The notes beneath the pieces were generated by a model that was not told the DNA's origin, made no database searches, and saw only the letters and a program-made list of their open reading frames with translations. Positions 1 to 7,373 of a stretch of DNA of 43,279 nt are shown piece by piece. Every line of letters begins with the position of its first letter. The first letter of the stretch is position 1. Source of the DNA: an uncultured Butyricicoccus sp. (GTDB lineage: Bacteria; Bacillota; Clostridia; Oscillospirales; Butyricicoccaceae); contig URFQ01000011.1 in NCBI GenBank assembly GCA_900547195.1, positions 1-43,279 of the forward strand, written 5' to 3'. A program made the translations under genes and the position numbers.

Positions 1-173
1 GCGTGCTGCCGATTTCCTCTGAACTGGAGGAGCTTGTGCGCAACTGTCATCGCGTCGTGGTTATACGGGATGGGAAAAACATCGGGGAACTGGAAAGCGA
101 TATGCTAACGGAAGAAAACATCATGCAGACGATCGCACAGGACATTCTGGAGGAAAGGGGAACCTGCGTATGA
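1..173 (+). CDS. Sugar ABC transporter ATP-binding protein, C-terminal end (partial)
   Basis: The reading frame is open from the left edge (first whole codon at base 3) to a TGA at 171-173, giving the last 56 residues. It begins VLPISSELEEL, which matches the ISSELEEL stretch close to the C-terminus of RbsA/MglA-type ATPases, the fused two-cassette subunits that power ribose- and galactose-type importers. The Walker motifs lie outside the window. The stop overlaps the start of the next gene in an ATGA arrangement, so the two are translationally coupled. The assignment rests on this tail and on the two RbsC-like permeases that follow. The sugar carried cannot be read from this fragment. Confidence 0.85.
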   Translation, partial: VLPISSELEELVRNCHRVVVIRDGKNIGELESDMLTEENIMQTIAQDILEERGTCV

Positions 174-1156
174 TGGATATCATTGCTGTAAAAAACGAGC
201 GCACCCGTCTTGACTGTGGACAGAATATACGAAAGTATGGTACGATATACGCATTTTTATTGCTGTTTTTTTTCAATATCGTATTTACCCGCAACTTTGC
301 CTCCATGGGAACTCTGTGGAACCTGACAATCCAGGTGCTCCCAACCATGCTCACCGCACTGGGAATGGTATTGGTGATCTCATCTGGAGGAATCGATATC
401 TCAGTGGGTTCAGTCATGGCAATATCTGCCGTTACAAGCGGCTTGGTGTTGACCGGAAAAATACCGTTTTTGGGAACAAGCACTGGCATGGCTGTGCTGG
501 CTGCGCTCGTTGTGGCACTGGCGCTGGGATTGTTTAACGGCGTTTTGGTAGCGTGCTTCCGGATACAGTCGATCATTGTTACCCTGATCCTTTATATCGC
601 CGGTCGCGGCATCGCGCAATTGATGAATAATGGCGGCACGATCGTGTTTTATGGGAATACGTTTACAGAGATCGGCCTGTACCGCGTTGGCGGTCTGGTA
701 CCAATACAATTATTTGTATCCGCGCTTTTTGCGGCAATGATTGCGTTTTTGCTCAAAAAAACGACGTTTGGATATTATGTACAGGCGATAGGTGAAAATG
801 CGAAAGCCGCAAGGCTATCGGGTATCCGCACGGCACAGGTTATGATTTCGGTCTATGTGATCTGCGCGCTGTTGGCAGGGCTGGCGGGCCTGTTTGAATG
901 TTCTCGCGCAAGCTGTGCGGATCCCAACGCGATTGGGCAGCTTGCAGAAATGGACGCCATCGCGGCCGTTGCAATTGGAGGAACTTCCATGAACGGCGGC
1001 AAAGCGCGCGTCGTGGGTACAATATTTGGCGCTCTGATCATACAGATGATTTCGATTATGGTGAACATGAATAATATCCCGTTTGCTTATTCCCGCATTT
1101 TTAAAGCCGCCATAATTATCCTTGCGGTTTATCTACAGCGGGAAAAGCGCCGTTAA
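170..1156 (+). CDS. Sugar ABC transporter permease (RbsC family), first of two
   Basis: A 328-residue hydrophobic protein with about eight to ten membrane segments. It carries the family signature SSGGIDISVGSVMAIS near residues 64-79 and the cytoplasmic G-x-N-x-x-A-A-x-x-x-G stretch (GENAKAARLSG) that contacts the ATPase. Members of this family form the channel of ribose-, xylose- and galactose-type importers, usually as homo- or heterodimers. The start overlaps the ATPase stop (ATGA), and a second permease begins 12 bases after its stop. Two different permeases suggest a heterodimeric channel. The periplasmic-type binding protein is not visible and should lie upstream of the window. The substrate is unknown. 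Confidence 0.9.
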   Translation: MMDIIAVKNERTRLDCGQNIRKYGTIYAFLLLFFFNIVFTRNFASMGTLWNLTIQVLPTMLTALGMVLVISSGGIDISVGSVMAISAVTSGLVLTGKIPFLGTSTGMAVLAALVVALALGLFNGVLVACFRIQSIIVTLILYIAGRGIAQLMNNGGTIVFYGNTFTEIGLYRVGGLVPIQLFVSALFAAMIAFLLKKTTFGYYVQAIGENAKAARLSGIRTAQVMISVYVICALLAGLAGLFECSRASCADPNAIGQLAEMDAIAAVAIGGTSMNGGKARVVGTIFGALIIQMISIMVNMNNIPFAYSRIFKAAIIILAVYLQREKRR

Positions 1157-1168
1157 AAGGGGGAGCGT

Positions 1169-2149
1169 ATGGAAAAAAAGAATATGCTTAGTGCGTTCTG
1201 CAAAAAACATGGCGTGGTATTCGCGCTGCTGGCGCTCATACTGGCCGCTACGTTGCTGTTTGCGGAATTTGCATCCTACGGGAATGTAACGAATATCCTG
1301 AACCAGAACAGTATGATCGGCATTATTTCTCTCGGCATGACCTTTGTTATCCTGACCGGCGGGATCGATCTTTCGGTCGGGTCGCTCGCGGCCTTGTCCA
1401 GCGTACTGACAGCGGTTCTGAGCCCAAAGGGAAGCCTGGCGATAATGTTTCTGGTTCCGTTAGCGGTCTGCACGGCAATGGGTCTGCTCAGCGGGCTCAT
1501 CATTGCGAAACTGCAGATCGCGCCTTTCATCACCACGCTGGGGATGATGATGGCCGCGCGTGGTATCGCGCTGGTAATGACGGATGGGGGCGTTTCGGTC
1601 AGTGTAGACGCAGGTCTGGCAGAAACGTTTCGCCTGTTTGCGCGAAGCTACCTGCTGTGGATACCGACACCGGTATGGTTGTTTGTAATATTTTTGCTTG
1701 CGGGGCTGTATATCGCGCGCTGGACACGGCCCGGACGATACATCTACGCCGTGGGAGGGAACGAGGAAGCGGCTCGCATGATGGGGTTGCAGCCTGAAAA
1801 AATTAAGATCGCTGTTTATACGGCGAATGGACTGTTGGCCGGGCTTGCGGGATTGATTCTGGCCTCCCGCCTGGGAGCGGGCCAGCCTGTGACCTGCGAT
1901 GGTTGGGAGATGACCGCGATCGCGGCGACCGCGATCGGCGGTACACTGCTTTCAGGAGGGCGAGGCGGGCTTGGCGGGACAGTGGTCGGTGTGCTTATCA
2001 TTGGCGTAATCTCCAACATGATCAACCTGCAGGGCAGCCTGAGCTCGTGGTGGCAGTCAATCATTACCGGCCTGCTGCTCCTGTTCGTGGTTATGCTGCA
2101 ATCCCGCGCACAGGCGCACAGCGCCGGTATTACGGAAAATGCTGGATAA
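1169..2149 (+). CDS. Sugar ABC transporter permease (RbsC family), second of two
   Basis: A 326-residue paralogue of the preceding gene. It has the same GGIDLSVGSLAALS signature at about residues 65-78 and the coupling-helix motif GGNEEAARMMG. A GGGAG ribosome-binding site lies just upstream of the ATG. Multiple membrane helices run the whole length, and the C-terminus is a short polar tail. The gene is 15 bases upstream of the isomerase gene, within one operon. The two permeases have clearly diverged, which fits a heterodimeric channel better than a recent duplication. The transported sugar or polyol is not identifiable. Confidence 0.9.
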   Translation: MEKKNMLSAFCKKHGVVFALLALILAATLLFAEFASYGNVTNILNQNSMIGIISLGMTFVILTGGIDLSVGSLAALSSVLTAVLSPKGSLAIMFLVPLAVCTAMGLLSGLIIAKLQIAPFITTLGMMMAARGIALVMTDGGVSVSVDAGLAETFRLFARSYLLWIPTPVWLFVIFLLAGLYIARWTRPGRYIYAVGGNEEAARMMGLQPEKIKIAVYTANGLLAGLAGLILASRLGAGQPVTCDGWEMTAIAATAIGGTLLSGGRGGLGGTVVGVLIIGVISNMINLQGSLSSWWQSIITGLLLLFVVMLQSRAQAHSAGITENAG

Positions 2150-2164
2150 GAAACGGGGAAAAGC

Positions 2165-2986
2165 ATGAAAATTAGTTGTTTACCGGTCTCACTTTTCGAT
2201 GAGATCTGTTCAGGGCGCATGAGTTTGCCGCAATGGGCACGCAGGGCAAAAGAGATTGGCTATGACGGTATTGATATCAGTATTATGTTCATAAAGAACC
2301 GGACGCCGACCTATTTGGATGCATTGAAGCAGGAGTTGCAGGAGATTGGCCTGCCGATCGTCATGATGACAACATATCCGGATTTTACCAACCCGGATCC
2401 GGTGCAGCGGGAGCGTGAATACCTGTATCTGCAGGCGGACATCGCGCTGGCCTCGGAGCTGCATATCCGTTATCTGCGTATACTGGCGGGGCAGGCGCAT
2501 CCGGGGCTGAATCGTGCGCAGGGTATCGCGTGGGTATCGGACTATTTCCATCGTATCGCGCCGCTGGGAAAAACGTATGGCGTGGGCCTGGTGTTCGAAA
2601 ACCACGGCAAGCCGGGAGCATGGCCGCATGTGGACTTTACATATGACCCAACGGTTTTCCTTGATATTTGCAGGCGAATAGAGGATACGGATATCCGTTT
2701 GAACTTTGATACGGGGAACATTACCGCTTTCGGCGGGGATCCGCTCAAGGTCGTTCCGTCGGTCGTAGACCGCTTGGAGACCATCCATGTGACCGATATG
2801 GAGCAGCGCGGCCGGTTTTCTCCCACGGTTATAGGGACGGGCGTGACGCCGAACCAACCGTTTTTCCAGTATATCAAGCGGCACGGCTTCGACAACTGGC
2901 TTTGTATTGAAGAAGCCAGCGGCTGCGGCCTGGCGGGGATCCGCGATGCCTATCATTATGTCAAGCAGGCTTGCAATGAGGCGTGA
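2165..2986 (+). CDS. Sugar phosphate isomerase/epimerase-like TIM-barrel protein
   Basis: 273 residues of the xylose-isomerase-like (AP endonuclease 2) TIM-barrel superfamily. The expected metal ligands can be placed: Glu145 in FENHG, Asp182 in NFDTGN, His208 in IHVTD and Glu249 or Glu250 near the end of the barrel. Members include 3-epimerases of ketosugars, inosose dehydratase (IolE) and dehydroshikimate dehydratases, so the exact reaction cannot be assigned. It lies between a sugar ABC transporter and a zinc dehydrogenase, so I infer catabolism of the imported compound. The start ATG at 2165 follows GGGGAAAAGC. The next gene begins within 16 bases of its stop. Confidence 0.8.
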   Translation: MKISCLPVSLFDEICSGRMSLPQWARRAKEIGYDGIDISIMFIKNRTPTYLDALKQELQEIGLPIVMMTTYPDFTNPDPVQREREYLYLQADIALASELHIRYLRILAGQAHPGLNRAQGIAWVSDYFHRIAPLGKTYGVGLVFENHGKPGAWPHVDFTYDPTVFLDICRRIEDTDIRLNFDTGNITAFGGDPLKVVPSVVDRLETIHVTDMEQRGRFSPTVIGTGVTPNQPFFQYIKRHGFDNWLCIEEASGCGLAGIRDAYHYVKQACNEA

Positions 2987-3001
2987 AAGGATGTGTTGCA
3001 A

Positions 3002-4036
3002 ATGAAAGCTCTGGTGTTAACTGCGTATAATGAATTGCAGCTTAAGGAAGTTCCCAAGCCGGTACCTGAGGAAGATGAAGTGCTGGTACGTATCAAGGCG
3101 TGTGCTATTTGCGGAAGCGACGTGCACGGGTATGATGGGGCGAGCGGCCGCCGCCAGCCTCCCATCATTATGGGGCACGAGACGGGCGGCGTGATCGAAC
3201 AAGTCGGGCGTGCGGTACAGGGCTATGCCGTGGGCGACCGCGTTACCTTTGATTCTACCGTGTTCTGTGGGAACTGCTGGTATTGCCGGCACGGTATGGT
3301 CAACCTTTGTGAAAAACGGGAGGTGCTCGGCGTCTCCTGCGACGAATATACCAATCCGGGCGCAATGGCGGAATATGCGGCAATCAAGGCGAGAACCCTG
3401 TTTCGGATACCGGATGCGGTCAGTTTCGAACAGGCGGCGATGGTAGAGCCTCTGTCCATCGCGGTACATGCGGTATCCAGTGTTGCACCGATTCACATGG
3501 GGGATCGGGCAGTGATCGTGGGCGCGGGGACGATCGGTCTCCTGCTCATGCAGGCGGTCCGGAATGCCGGTGTGACCGAGCTGATCGTAATTGATCTGGA
3601 CAACCGTAAGCTGGAGCTGGCCAAGGCGCTGGGGGCGACACATGTCATCAATTCGGGACGGGAGAATGCAGCCGCCAGCGTCCGCGCGCTTTGCAGTGGC
3701 CGCGGTGCGGATATCGCTTTTGAGGCGGTCGGGTTATCCCAGACCCTGAATACTGCAATTGACAGCGTACGTCTGGGGGGAAGCGTGGTCATGGTCGGGA
3801 ATGTGGCCCGTAAAGCGGAGCTGCCGCTGCAGAAATGCGTCACGCAGCAGATCACGCTGTATGGAAGCTGCGCATCGTCAGGGGAATACGATATTTGCCT
3901 GGATTTGATTGCGCACCAGATGGTCGACGTGGACAGCTTGATCAGCGCGTCCGCGCCGCTCGCAGAGGGGGCGGAATGGTTCGGCAGGCTGCATGCAGCA
4001 GAACCTGGCCTGATCAAGGTGGTACTCCGGCCGTAG
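3002..4036 (+). CDS. Zinc-dependent medium-chain alcohol/polyol dehydrogenase
   Basis: 344 residues of the medium-chain dehydrogenase family (sorbitol/threonine dehydrogenase-like). Catalytic zinc ligands are Cys37 in the CGSDVHG motif and His59-Glu60 in GHE. Four structural-zinc cysteines fall at 89, 92, 95 and 103 (CGNCWYC...C). The Rossmann segment is VGAGTIGLL near residue 175. Such enzymes oxidise a secondary hydroxyl of a polyol or sugar with NAD(P). A GTG at 2993 is also in frame, but the Shine-Dalgarno AAAGGA at 2986-2991 is spaced correctly for the ATG at 3002, so I start there. It is the last gene of the transporter operon, and a hairpin follows about 55 bases later. Confidence 0.88.
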   Translation: MKALVLTAYNELQLKEVPKPVPEEDEVLVRIKACAICGSDVHGYDGASGRRQPPIIMGHETGGVIEQVGRAVQGYAVGDRVTFDSTVFCGNCWYCRHGMVNLCEKREVLGVSCDEYTNPGAMAEYAAIKARTLFRIPDAVSFEQAAMVEPLSIAVHAVSSVAPIHMGDRAVIVGAGTIGLLLMQAVRNAGVTELIVIDLDNRKLELAKALGATHVINSGRENAAASVRALCSGRGADIAFEAVGLSQTLNTAIDSVRLGGSVVMVGNVARKAELPLQKCVTQQITLYGSCASSGEYDICLDLIAHQMVDVDSLISASAPLAEGAEWFGRLHAAEPGLIKVVLRP

Positions 4037-4092
4037 TACAGGACGTCAGTTCGCTTCTTCTTTTTCTTCTCTTTTTTTATAAAGTGCAGCAG

Positions 4093-4130
4093 CACAATAA
4101 AAGGGCCTCGAAAGAGACTCTTTTATTGTG
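4093..4130 (+). terminator. Hairpin after the ABC/dehydrogenase operon
   Basis: An 11-base inverted repeat (CACAATAAAAG at 4093-4103 with CTTTTATTGTG at 4120-4130). It is AT-rich, and a T-rich run (4050-4078) lies before it instead of after it, so it may be a weak or minus-directed terminator. It is the first structure after the dehydrogenase stop. Confidence 0.5.
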
Positions 4131-4161
4131 TATATTTACTACAGGTTGATCGTGACCGCAT

Positions 4162-4293
4162 GCTCCTCCGGCAGAAATTCAGTATGCGTATGAAATCAGC
4201 CTATTTACCGGCACTTGGGATACCACCTTTGCCCCGAATGCGGCGATGAACCGTGCCATGTTTGTCACGGTTCTTTATCGCATGGAGAAGGAG
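4162..4293 (+). pseudogene. Remnant of an S-layer homology (SLH) domain
   Basis: In the frame of position 4201 the sequence reads LFTGTWDTTFAPNAAMNRAM followed by FVTVLYRME. This is the second half of an SLH repeat (typically GLFTGT..TTFSP...M.RAMFV.VLYRM.G). SLH domains anchor proteins to secondary cell-wall polymers. There is no start codon with a ribosome-binding site, the repeat is incomplete and the frame runs into an insertion-sequence fragment, so this is a fossil of a larger surface protein. A second SLH remnant lies at 41012-41287. Confidence 0.7.
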
Positions 4294-4299
4294 TCGAAA

Positions 4300-4760
4300 G
4301 GCGCTGGTCGAATCCCTTTGCGGATCGAGAGCGGCGCCTGCCATAGCCTCGTTGCTTTAGACGCCACCAGAACTCAATCAGACCCAAGCGAGGATTCCTG
4401 CGGCGCATATCTCGGATCAGCTTCAGATCATCCTCGGTATGTTGATTCGGATGGCTGTGGGGCCGTTTGGACTGGCAGGCGAGGGATGCCACACTTCCAT
4501 CTGAGCGGCTCCGCCAGAAGTAGATATAAGGCCGGCTTTTGTTATACTTCCGGCTGGCCTTGCTCACACCGTATTTCTCCGCATACTTCATCAGGGATTG
4601 CCGATATGCCATGTCTTGTGTTATACTTTTGCTCATGAAAGATGTGACCTCCTCTCGGCCCGGTTGTGTTGTGGTGACTTAGCCTTAACCGATGAGGTTC
4701 CATCTTTCATTTCTTTTTATTAACTTGTCCAACTTCTATTGTAAACCTACACCTGACAAG
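4300..4760 (-). mobile_element. Truncated insertion sequence, IS481-like
   Basis: Reading on the minus strand, the element starts at about 4760 with TGTCAGGTGTAGGTTTACAA, a TGT terminus of the kind seen in the IS481/IS3 group. It continues through a leader with AGGAGGT into a transposase N-terminus, then stops abruptly near 4300 where SLH-like sequence begins. The catalytic domain and the other terminal repeat are missing, so the element cannot transpose. The outer end lies 9 bases from the -35 box of the tRNA-Leu promoter. The inner junction is a deletion or recombination scar, not a simple insertion. Confidence 0.7.
4310..4636 (-). pseudogene. Transposase N-terminal fragment (IS481-like)
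   Basis: About 105 residues starting MSKSITQDMAYRQSLMKYAE. They contain a helix-turn-helix (YGVSKASRKYNKSRPYIYFW), then an arginine-rich linker and DDLKLIRDMRRRNPRLG, which precedes the integrase core in full-length relatives. The frame departs from the family after LKQRGY (about 4330) and the DDE catalytic core is absent. An AGGAGGT sits upstream of the ATG. I recognise the family from memory of transposases common in gut Clostridia; the IS name was not checked. Confidence 0.7.
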
Positions 4761-4768
4761 TTTTGTAA

Positions 4769-4797
4769 TTGACAGCCTGTCATTCATCTGCTATACT
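4769..4797 (+). promoter_or_regulatory. Consensus promoter of tRNA-Leu(UAA)
   Basis: TTGACA at 4769-4774 and TATACT at 4792-4797 are separated by 17 bases. The tRNA starts 11 bases after the -10 box, so transcription begins close to the mature 5' end. Confidence 0.85.
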
Positions 4798-4807
4798 ATA
4801 TATGTAC

Positions 4808-4894
4808 GCCGCCATGGCGGAACTGGTAGACGCAAGGGACTTAAAATCCCTCGCTGGCAACAGCGTGCCGGTTCGATCCCGGCTGGCGGCACCA
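4808..4894 (+). tRNA. tRNA-Leu (anticodon UAA)
   Basis: The acceptor stem GCCGCCA (4808-4814) pairs with TGGCGGC (4884-4890), followed by A and an encoded CCA at 4892-4894. The anticodon loop CTTAAAA (4840-4846) gives anticodon UAA at 4842-4844. The long variable arm and the GGTTCGATCC T-arm are typical of leucine tRNAs. A strong promoter precedes it and an intrinsic terminator follows directly, so it is a single-gene unit. Confidence 0.96.
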
Positions 4895-4895
4895 A

Positions 4896-4932
4896 AAAAA
4901 TCCCCGGGTTCTTTATGAACCGGGGATTTTTT
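4896..4932 (+). terminator. Intrinsic terminator of tRNA-Leu(UAA)
   Basis: The stem TCCCCGGGTTC / GAACCGGGGA closes a TTTAT loop and is followed by a T run. It begins right after the CCA end. Much of the 3' arm recurs in the hairpin at 15322-15367. Confidence 0.9.
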
Positions 4933-5002
4933 GTCTTTCCTTTTTCGACATAATTATGATCTAACTACATCTTGTTAAAAAATGTAGTTTTTACAGTTTA
5001 AG

Positions 5003-5029
5003 GCTCGGAGCATATCGCTCCGAGCTTTT
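5003..5029 (+). terminator. Hairpin terminator-like structure
   Basis: A perfect 9-base inverted repeat (GCTCGGAGC at 5003-5011, GCTCCGAGC at 5017-5025) with a 5-base loop and TTTT after it. No gene ends immediately before it, so it may back up the tRNA terminator or end a short untranslated RNA. Confidence 0.7.
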
Positions 5030-5105
5030 CGCATTACTATAATATATAGTTGCAGGCTCCGTATTTTCAGTCATTTGACATCAATAATAAACTTCTATTT
5101 TTTTT

Positions 5106-5138
5106 GCAGAATAATTTGTCTATCATGCAGAATAATTT
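5106..5138. promoter_or_regulatory. Candidate AraC-type operator: 12-base direct repeats 21 bases apart
   Basis: GCAGAATAATTT occurs at 5106-5117 and again, identically, at 5127-5138. The start-to-start distance of 21 bases is two helical turns, the half-site spacing typical of AraC-family activators. A 10-of-12 copy (GCAGCATAATTC) lies at 5189-5200, 62 bases after the second, close to six turns. The region precedes the isomerase/TRAP operon, and an AraC-family gene sits at the far end of that operon (10289-11191). The link between the two is inference. Confidence 0.45.
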
Positions 5139-5383
5139 AAAACAGAGCAATATTTTTTTAAAACACCTCCATAAACGCACAAAACAGGGCAGCATAATTC
5201 ATGAGTTTCCACGGATTATCGCTGGTGAATTTGTTGAAAAGCATCTATAATACAGGTATCGAGAAACAAACCACATGCGAATCATCAAAAAAATATTTGA
5301 ATTATACCGCTCCAAATCCAGCTGAGCGGAAGCAGGATGATTTGGCCCAAAACAAACAGAAAAATTATTAGATGGAGGTAGCC

Positions 5384-6247
5384 ATGAAAATTAGTGTCAT
5401 TACAAACGGCATCAGTCAGGATTACAAGACCTGCTGCAAAGTCATGAACGAGACTGGCGTGCAATATGCCGAGCTTCAGGAAATCTACGGCAAGCGCGTT
5501 GAACTGCTCACCGAAGAGGAAGCGCAAAAGATCAGGACCCTGAATGAACAGTACGGCATCAAGCCGGTCAGCGTCACGACCCACGCTTTTGCGGGAGTTG
5601 ACGTCATGAGCCTTGAGGTTGGCGACGCGACCTATGAAAAGCACATGAATCTGCTCAAAAACGGCATCAAAATTGCGCGGATCATCGGCGCGCCGCAGGT
5701 TCGTGCGATGCCCTTCACCAAGGCGATCGTGCTGCACGGCGCACATGGTTCCGATCAGTGGAACGCGGGCGGTAACAAAGCTTGGCCCAAGTTTATTGAA
5801 CTGTACCGTCCGATCGCAAAGCTGGCCGAGGAGGAGGATATCACCATCACGGTCGAGAACGGCTTCAACGCTATGATCGTATCCGGCTATCAGTGTCGCA
5901 AGTTTGTCGAAGAGCTGGGCTGCGACAAGATCAAGATTCTGTGGGATCCGGCAAACGCGCTGTATTACGGCGACATCGCTTATCCGAATGCCTACAATGA
6001 GGTCAAGGACTATCTTGGCCATGTGCATATCAAGGATCTGAATTGCTCAATCGTCGAAGGCTGGGTGGACATCCGCAACATCGGTCACGGCATGATGGCG
6101 CCCTATTTGGACGACATCCGCGAAGCGCTTGAGCGCGATGATTACGACGGTTATATCTCGCTCGAAAACATTTACCGTCCGGACGGCGGCGATTTCATCG
6201 ACGGCTACTACCTTGATATCCCGGAGCTGAAAAAGCGCTTCGAATAA
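5384..6247 (+). CDS. Sugar phosphate isomerase/epimerase-like TIM-barrel protein (TRAP operon)
   Basis: 287 residues of the xylose-isomerase-like TIM-barrel superfamily. Metal-site residues are Glu158 (TVENG), Asp188 (LWDPAN), His214 (HVHIKD) and Glu261 (SLENI). The family includes IolE, hydroxypyruvate isomerase, tagatose 3-epimerase and dehydroshikimate dehydratase, so the reaction is open. An ATG at 5372 is in frame, but the GGAGG at 5375-5379 would lie inside the coding region. The ATG at 5384 has that site at proper spacing and gives the usual MKISV start. It is the first gene of the unit with a beta-hydroxyacid dehydrogenase and a TRAP transporter. Two hairpins separate it from the next gene. 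Confidence 0.82.
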   Translation: MKISVITNGISQDYKTCCKVMNETGVQYAELQEIYGKRVELLTEEEAQKIRTLNEQYGIKPVSVTTHAFAGVDVMSLEVGDATYEKHMNLLKNGIKIARIIGAPQVRAMPFTKAIVLHGAHGSDQWNAGGNKAWPKFIELYRPIAKLAEEEDITITVENGFNAMIVSGYQCRKFVEELGCDKIKILWDPANALYYGDIAYPNAYNEVKDYLGHVHIKDLNCSIVEGWVDIRNIGHGMMAPYLDDIREALERDDYDGYISLENIYRPDGGDFIDGYYLDIPELKKRFE

Positions 6248-6271
6248 ACCAGATAACCCCTATTCTTCCTA

Positions 6272-6311
6272 GACGCCGCGGGGCGATCCCCGTCCCGCGG
6301 TCTTTCTTCTC
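6272..6311 (+). terminator. Intra-operon hairpin 1
   Basis: A GC-rich inverted repeat (GACGCCGCGGGGCG with CGTCCCGCGGTC, some mismatches) followed by TTTCTTCT. It lies between the isomerase and the dehydrogenase genes and could partly terminate transcription or stabilise the upstream mRNA. Confidence 0.6.
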
Positions 6312-6333
6312 AACGCATCACACCCCTTTTCAA

Positions 6334-6364
6334 CGGCGGGGGCGCTCCACTCCCGCCGCTCTTT
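6334..6364 (+). terminator. Intra-operon hairpin 2
   Basis: CGGCGGG at 6334-6340 pairs with CCCGCCG at 6352-6358, followed by CTCTTTT. It is the second of two consecutive hairpins between the same two genes. The next gene has its own strong AAAAGGAG site 30 bases on. Confidence 0.55.
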
Positions 6365-6397
6365 TCCAAACAATCTATTACAAAAGGAGTACATATT

Positions 6398-7291
6398 ATG
6401 AAAACAGTTGGCGTAATCGGTCTTGGCAACATGGGCATGGGCATGGCGAAGAACTTCATCAAAAAGGGCTTTCAGACCAAGGGCTACGATGTATTTGCTC
6501 CCAAGCTGGAGCAGTTCGAGCAGGAGGGCGGTATTCCGTGCATCTCTCCCGCACAGGTCGGCGACGGCGCCGATGTCGTATTTGTCATGGTGCTCAACGG
6601 ACAACAGGCGCTCGACGTTGCGTACGGCGAAAACGGTCTGGTAGACACTATGAAGCCCGGCTCGGTCTGTTTCCTGACCTCGACCATCGGCCTTGGCTAT
6701 GCCAAAAAGATGGGCGAAGCGCTGGCGGCCAAAGGCATCGAGATGATCGACTGCGCGGTATCCGGCGGTCTGCCCGGCGCGCAGAACGGCACCCTGACGC
6801 TCATGGCGTCCGGTAAAAAGGAAGTCTACGACGACTGCGCAGACGTCATGGCGGCAATTGCCACCAACCCGAACCACGTGGGCACCGAGCCCGGTCAGGG
6901 CCAGGTCGTCAAGGCATGCCTTCAGGCGCTGGTCGGCGCGCAGTATACTGCGATCTTTGAGCTGATGGTCATGGGCTGCAAGGCCGGCGTGGATCCGCAG
7001 GTTCTTCAGGATGTTATCAGCACCTCGGTGGCAGGCAGCAAGCTATTTGACATCTGCGTACCGCTTATCATGGATCGTAAGTTCAAGGATACCGGTTCCT
7101 CGCTCGCTGTCATGAGCAAGGATCTTAACATCACCATGGATCTGGCACGCGAGGTCGGCTGCGCAATGCCGACGGTCGCCATCGCCCGCGAGATGGTGCA
7201 GGCCGGTTTCGTCCGCTTCCCGGATGAGGATAACTGGGCGGTTACCAAGATTCTCGAGGACATCGCGCAGACCGAGGTCAAGCGCCGCTAA
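6398..7291 (+). CDS. NAD(P)-dependent beta-hydroxyacid dehydrogenase (3-hydroxyisobutyrate / tartronate-semialdehyde reductase family)
   Basis: 297 residues, the normal family length. The N-terminal Rossmann motif is GLGNMGMGMAKN at residues 8-19, and Asp31 at the end of the second strand points to NAD. The substrate loop is DCAVSGGLPGAQNGTLTLMASG (118-139). The catalytic lysine is Lys172 in GQGQVVKACLQAL, where relatives have G-x-G-x-x-x-K-x-x-N-N. The C-terminal helices include MSKDL. Relatives interconvert hydroxyacids and semialdehydes, such as tartronate semialdehyde and glycerate, or oxidise L-threonate. A hydroxypyruvate-isomerase-like gene at 11295 and a TRAP transporter in the neighbourhood favour a small sugar acid as substrate, but this is inference. 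Confidence 0.87.
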   Translation: MKTVGVIGLGNMGMGMAKNFIKKGFQTKGYDVFAPKLEQFEQEGGIPCISPAQVGDGADVVFVMVLNGQQALDVAYGENGLVDTMKPGSVCFLTSTIGLGYAKKMGEALAAKGIEMIDCAVSGGLPGAQNGTLTLMASGKKEVYDDCADVMAAIATNPNHVGTEPGQGQVVKACLQALVGAQYTAIFELMVMGCKAGVDPQVLQDVISTSVAGSKLFDICVPLIMDRKFKDTGSSLAVMSKDLNITMDLAREVGCAMPTVAIAREMVQAGFVRFPDEDNWAVTKILEDIAQTEVKRR

Positions 7292-7373
7292 ATCCCTAAA
7301 ATCAAAAAGAGAAGAGAAAAAAGAAAGCGCACCGAAAACCGGTCGGTGCGCCGGTATAGAAGGAGGAAACGCA

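Larger units (their letters stand above)
4933..5383. other. Intergenic region upstream of the isomerase/TRAP operon
   Basis: No convincing gene. It holds a terminator-like hairpin (5003-5029), direct repeats of GCAGAATAATTT (5106-5138) with a degenerate third copy (5189-5200), a TTGACA box at 5075-5080 with a TATTTT 15 bases on, and a perfect TATAAT at 5246-5251. At 17 bases from that -10 box stands only TGGTGA, a poor -35 box, which is what an activator-dependent promoter would look like. A 66-codon open frame at 5050-5250 has low-complexity, AT-rich content and no ribosome-binding site, so I do not call it. Confidence 0.5.

Noticed and set aside
5050..5250. A 66-codon open frame upstream of the isomerase gene.
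   Set aside because: AT-rich, low-complexity text overlapping the direct repeats and the TATAAT box, without a ribosome-binding site. Better explained as a regulatory region.
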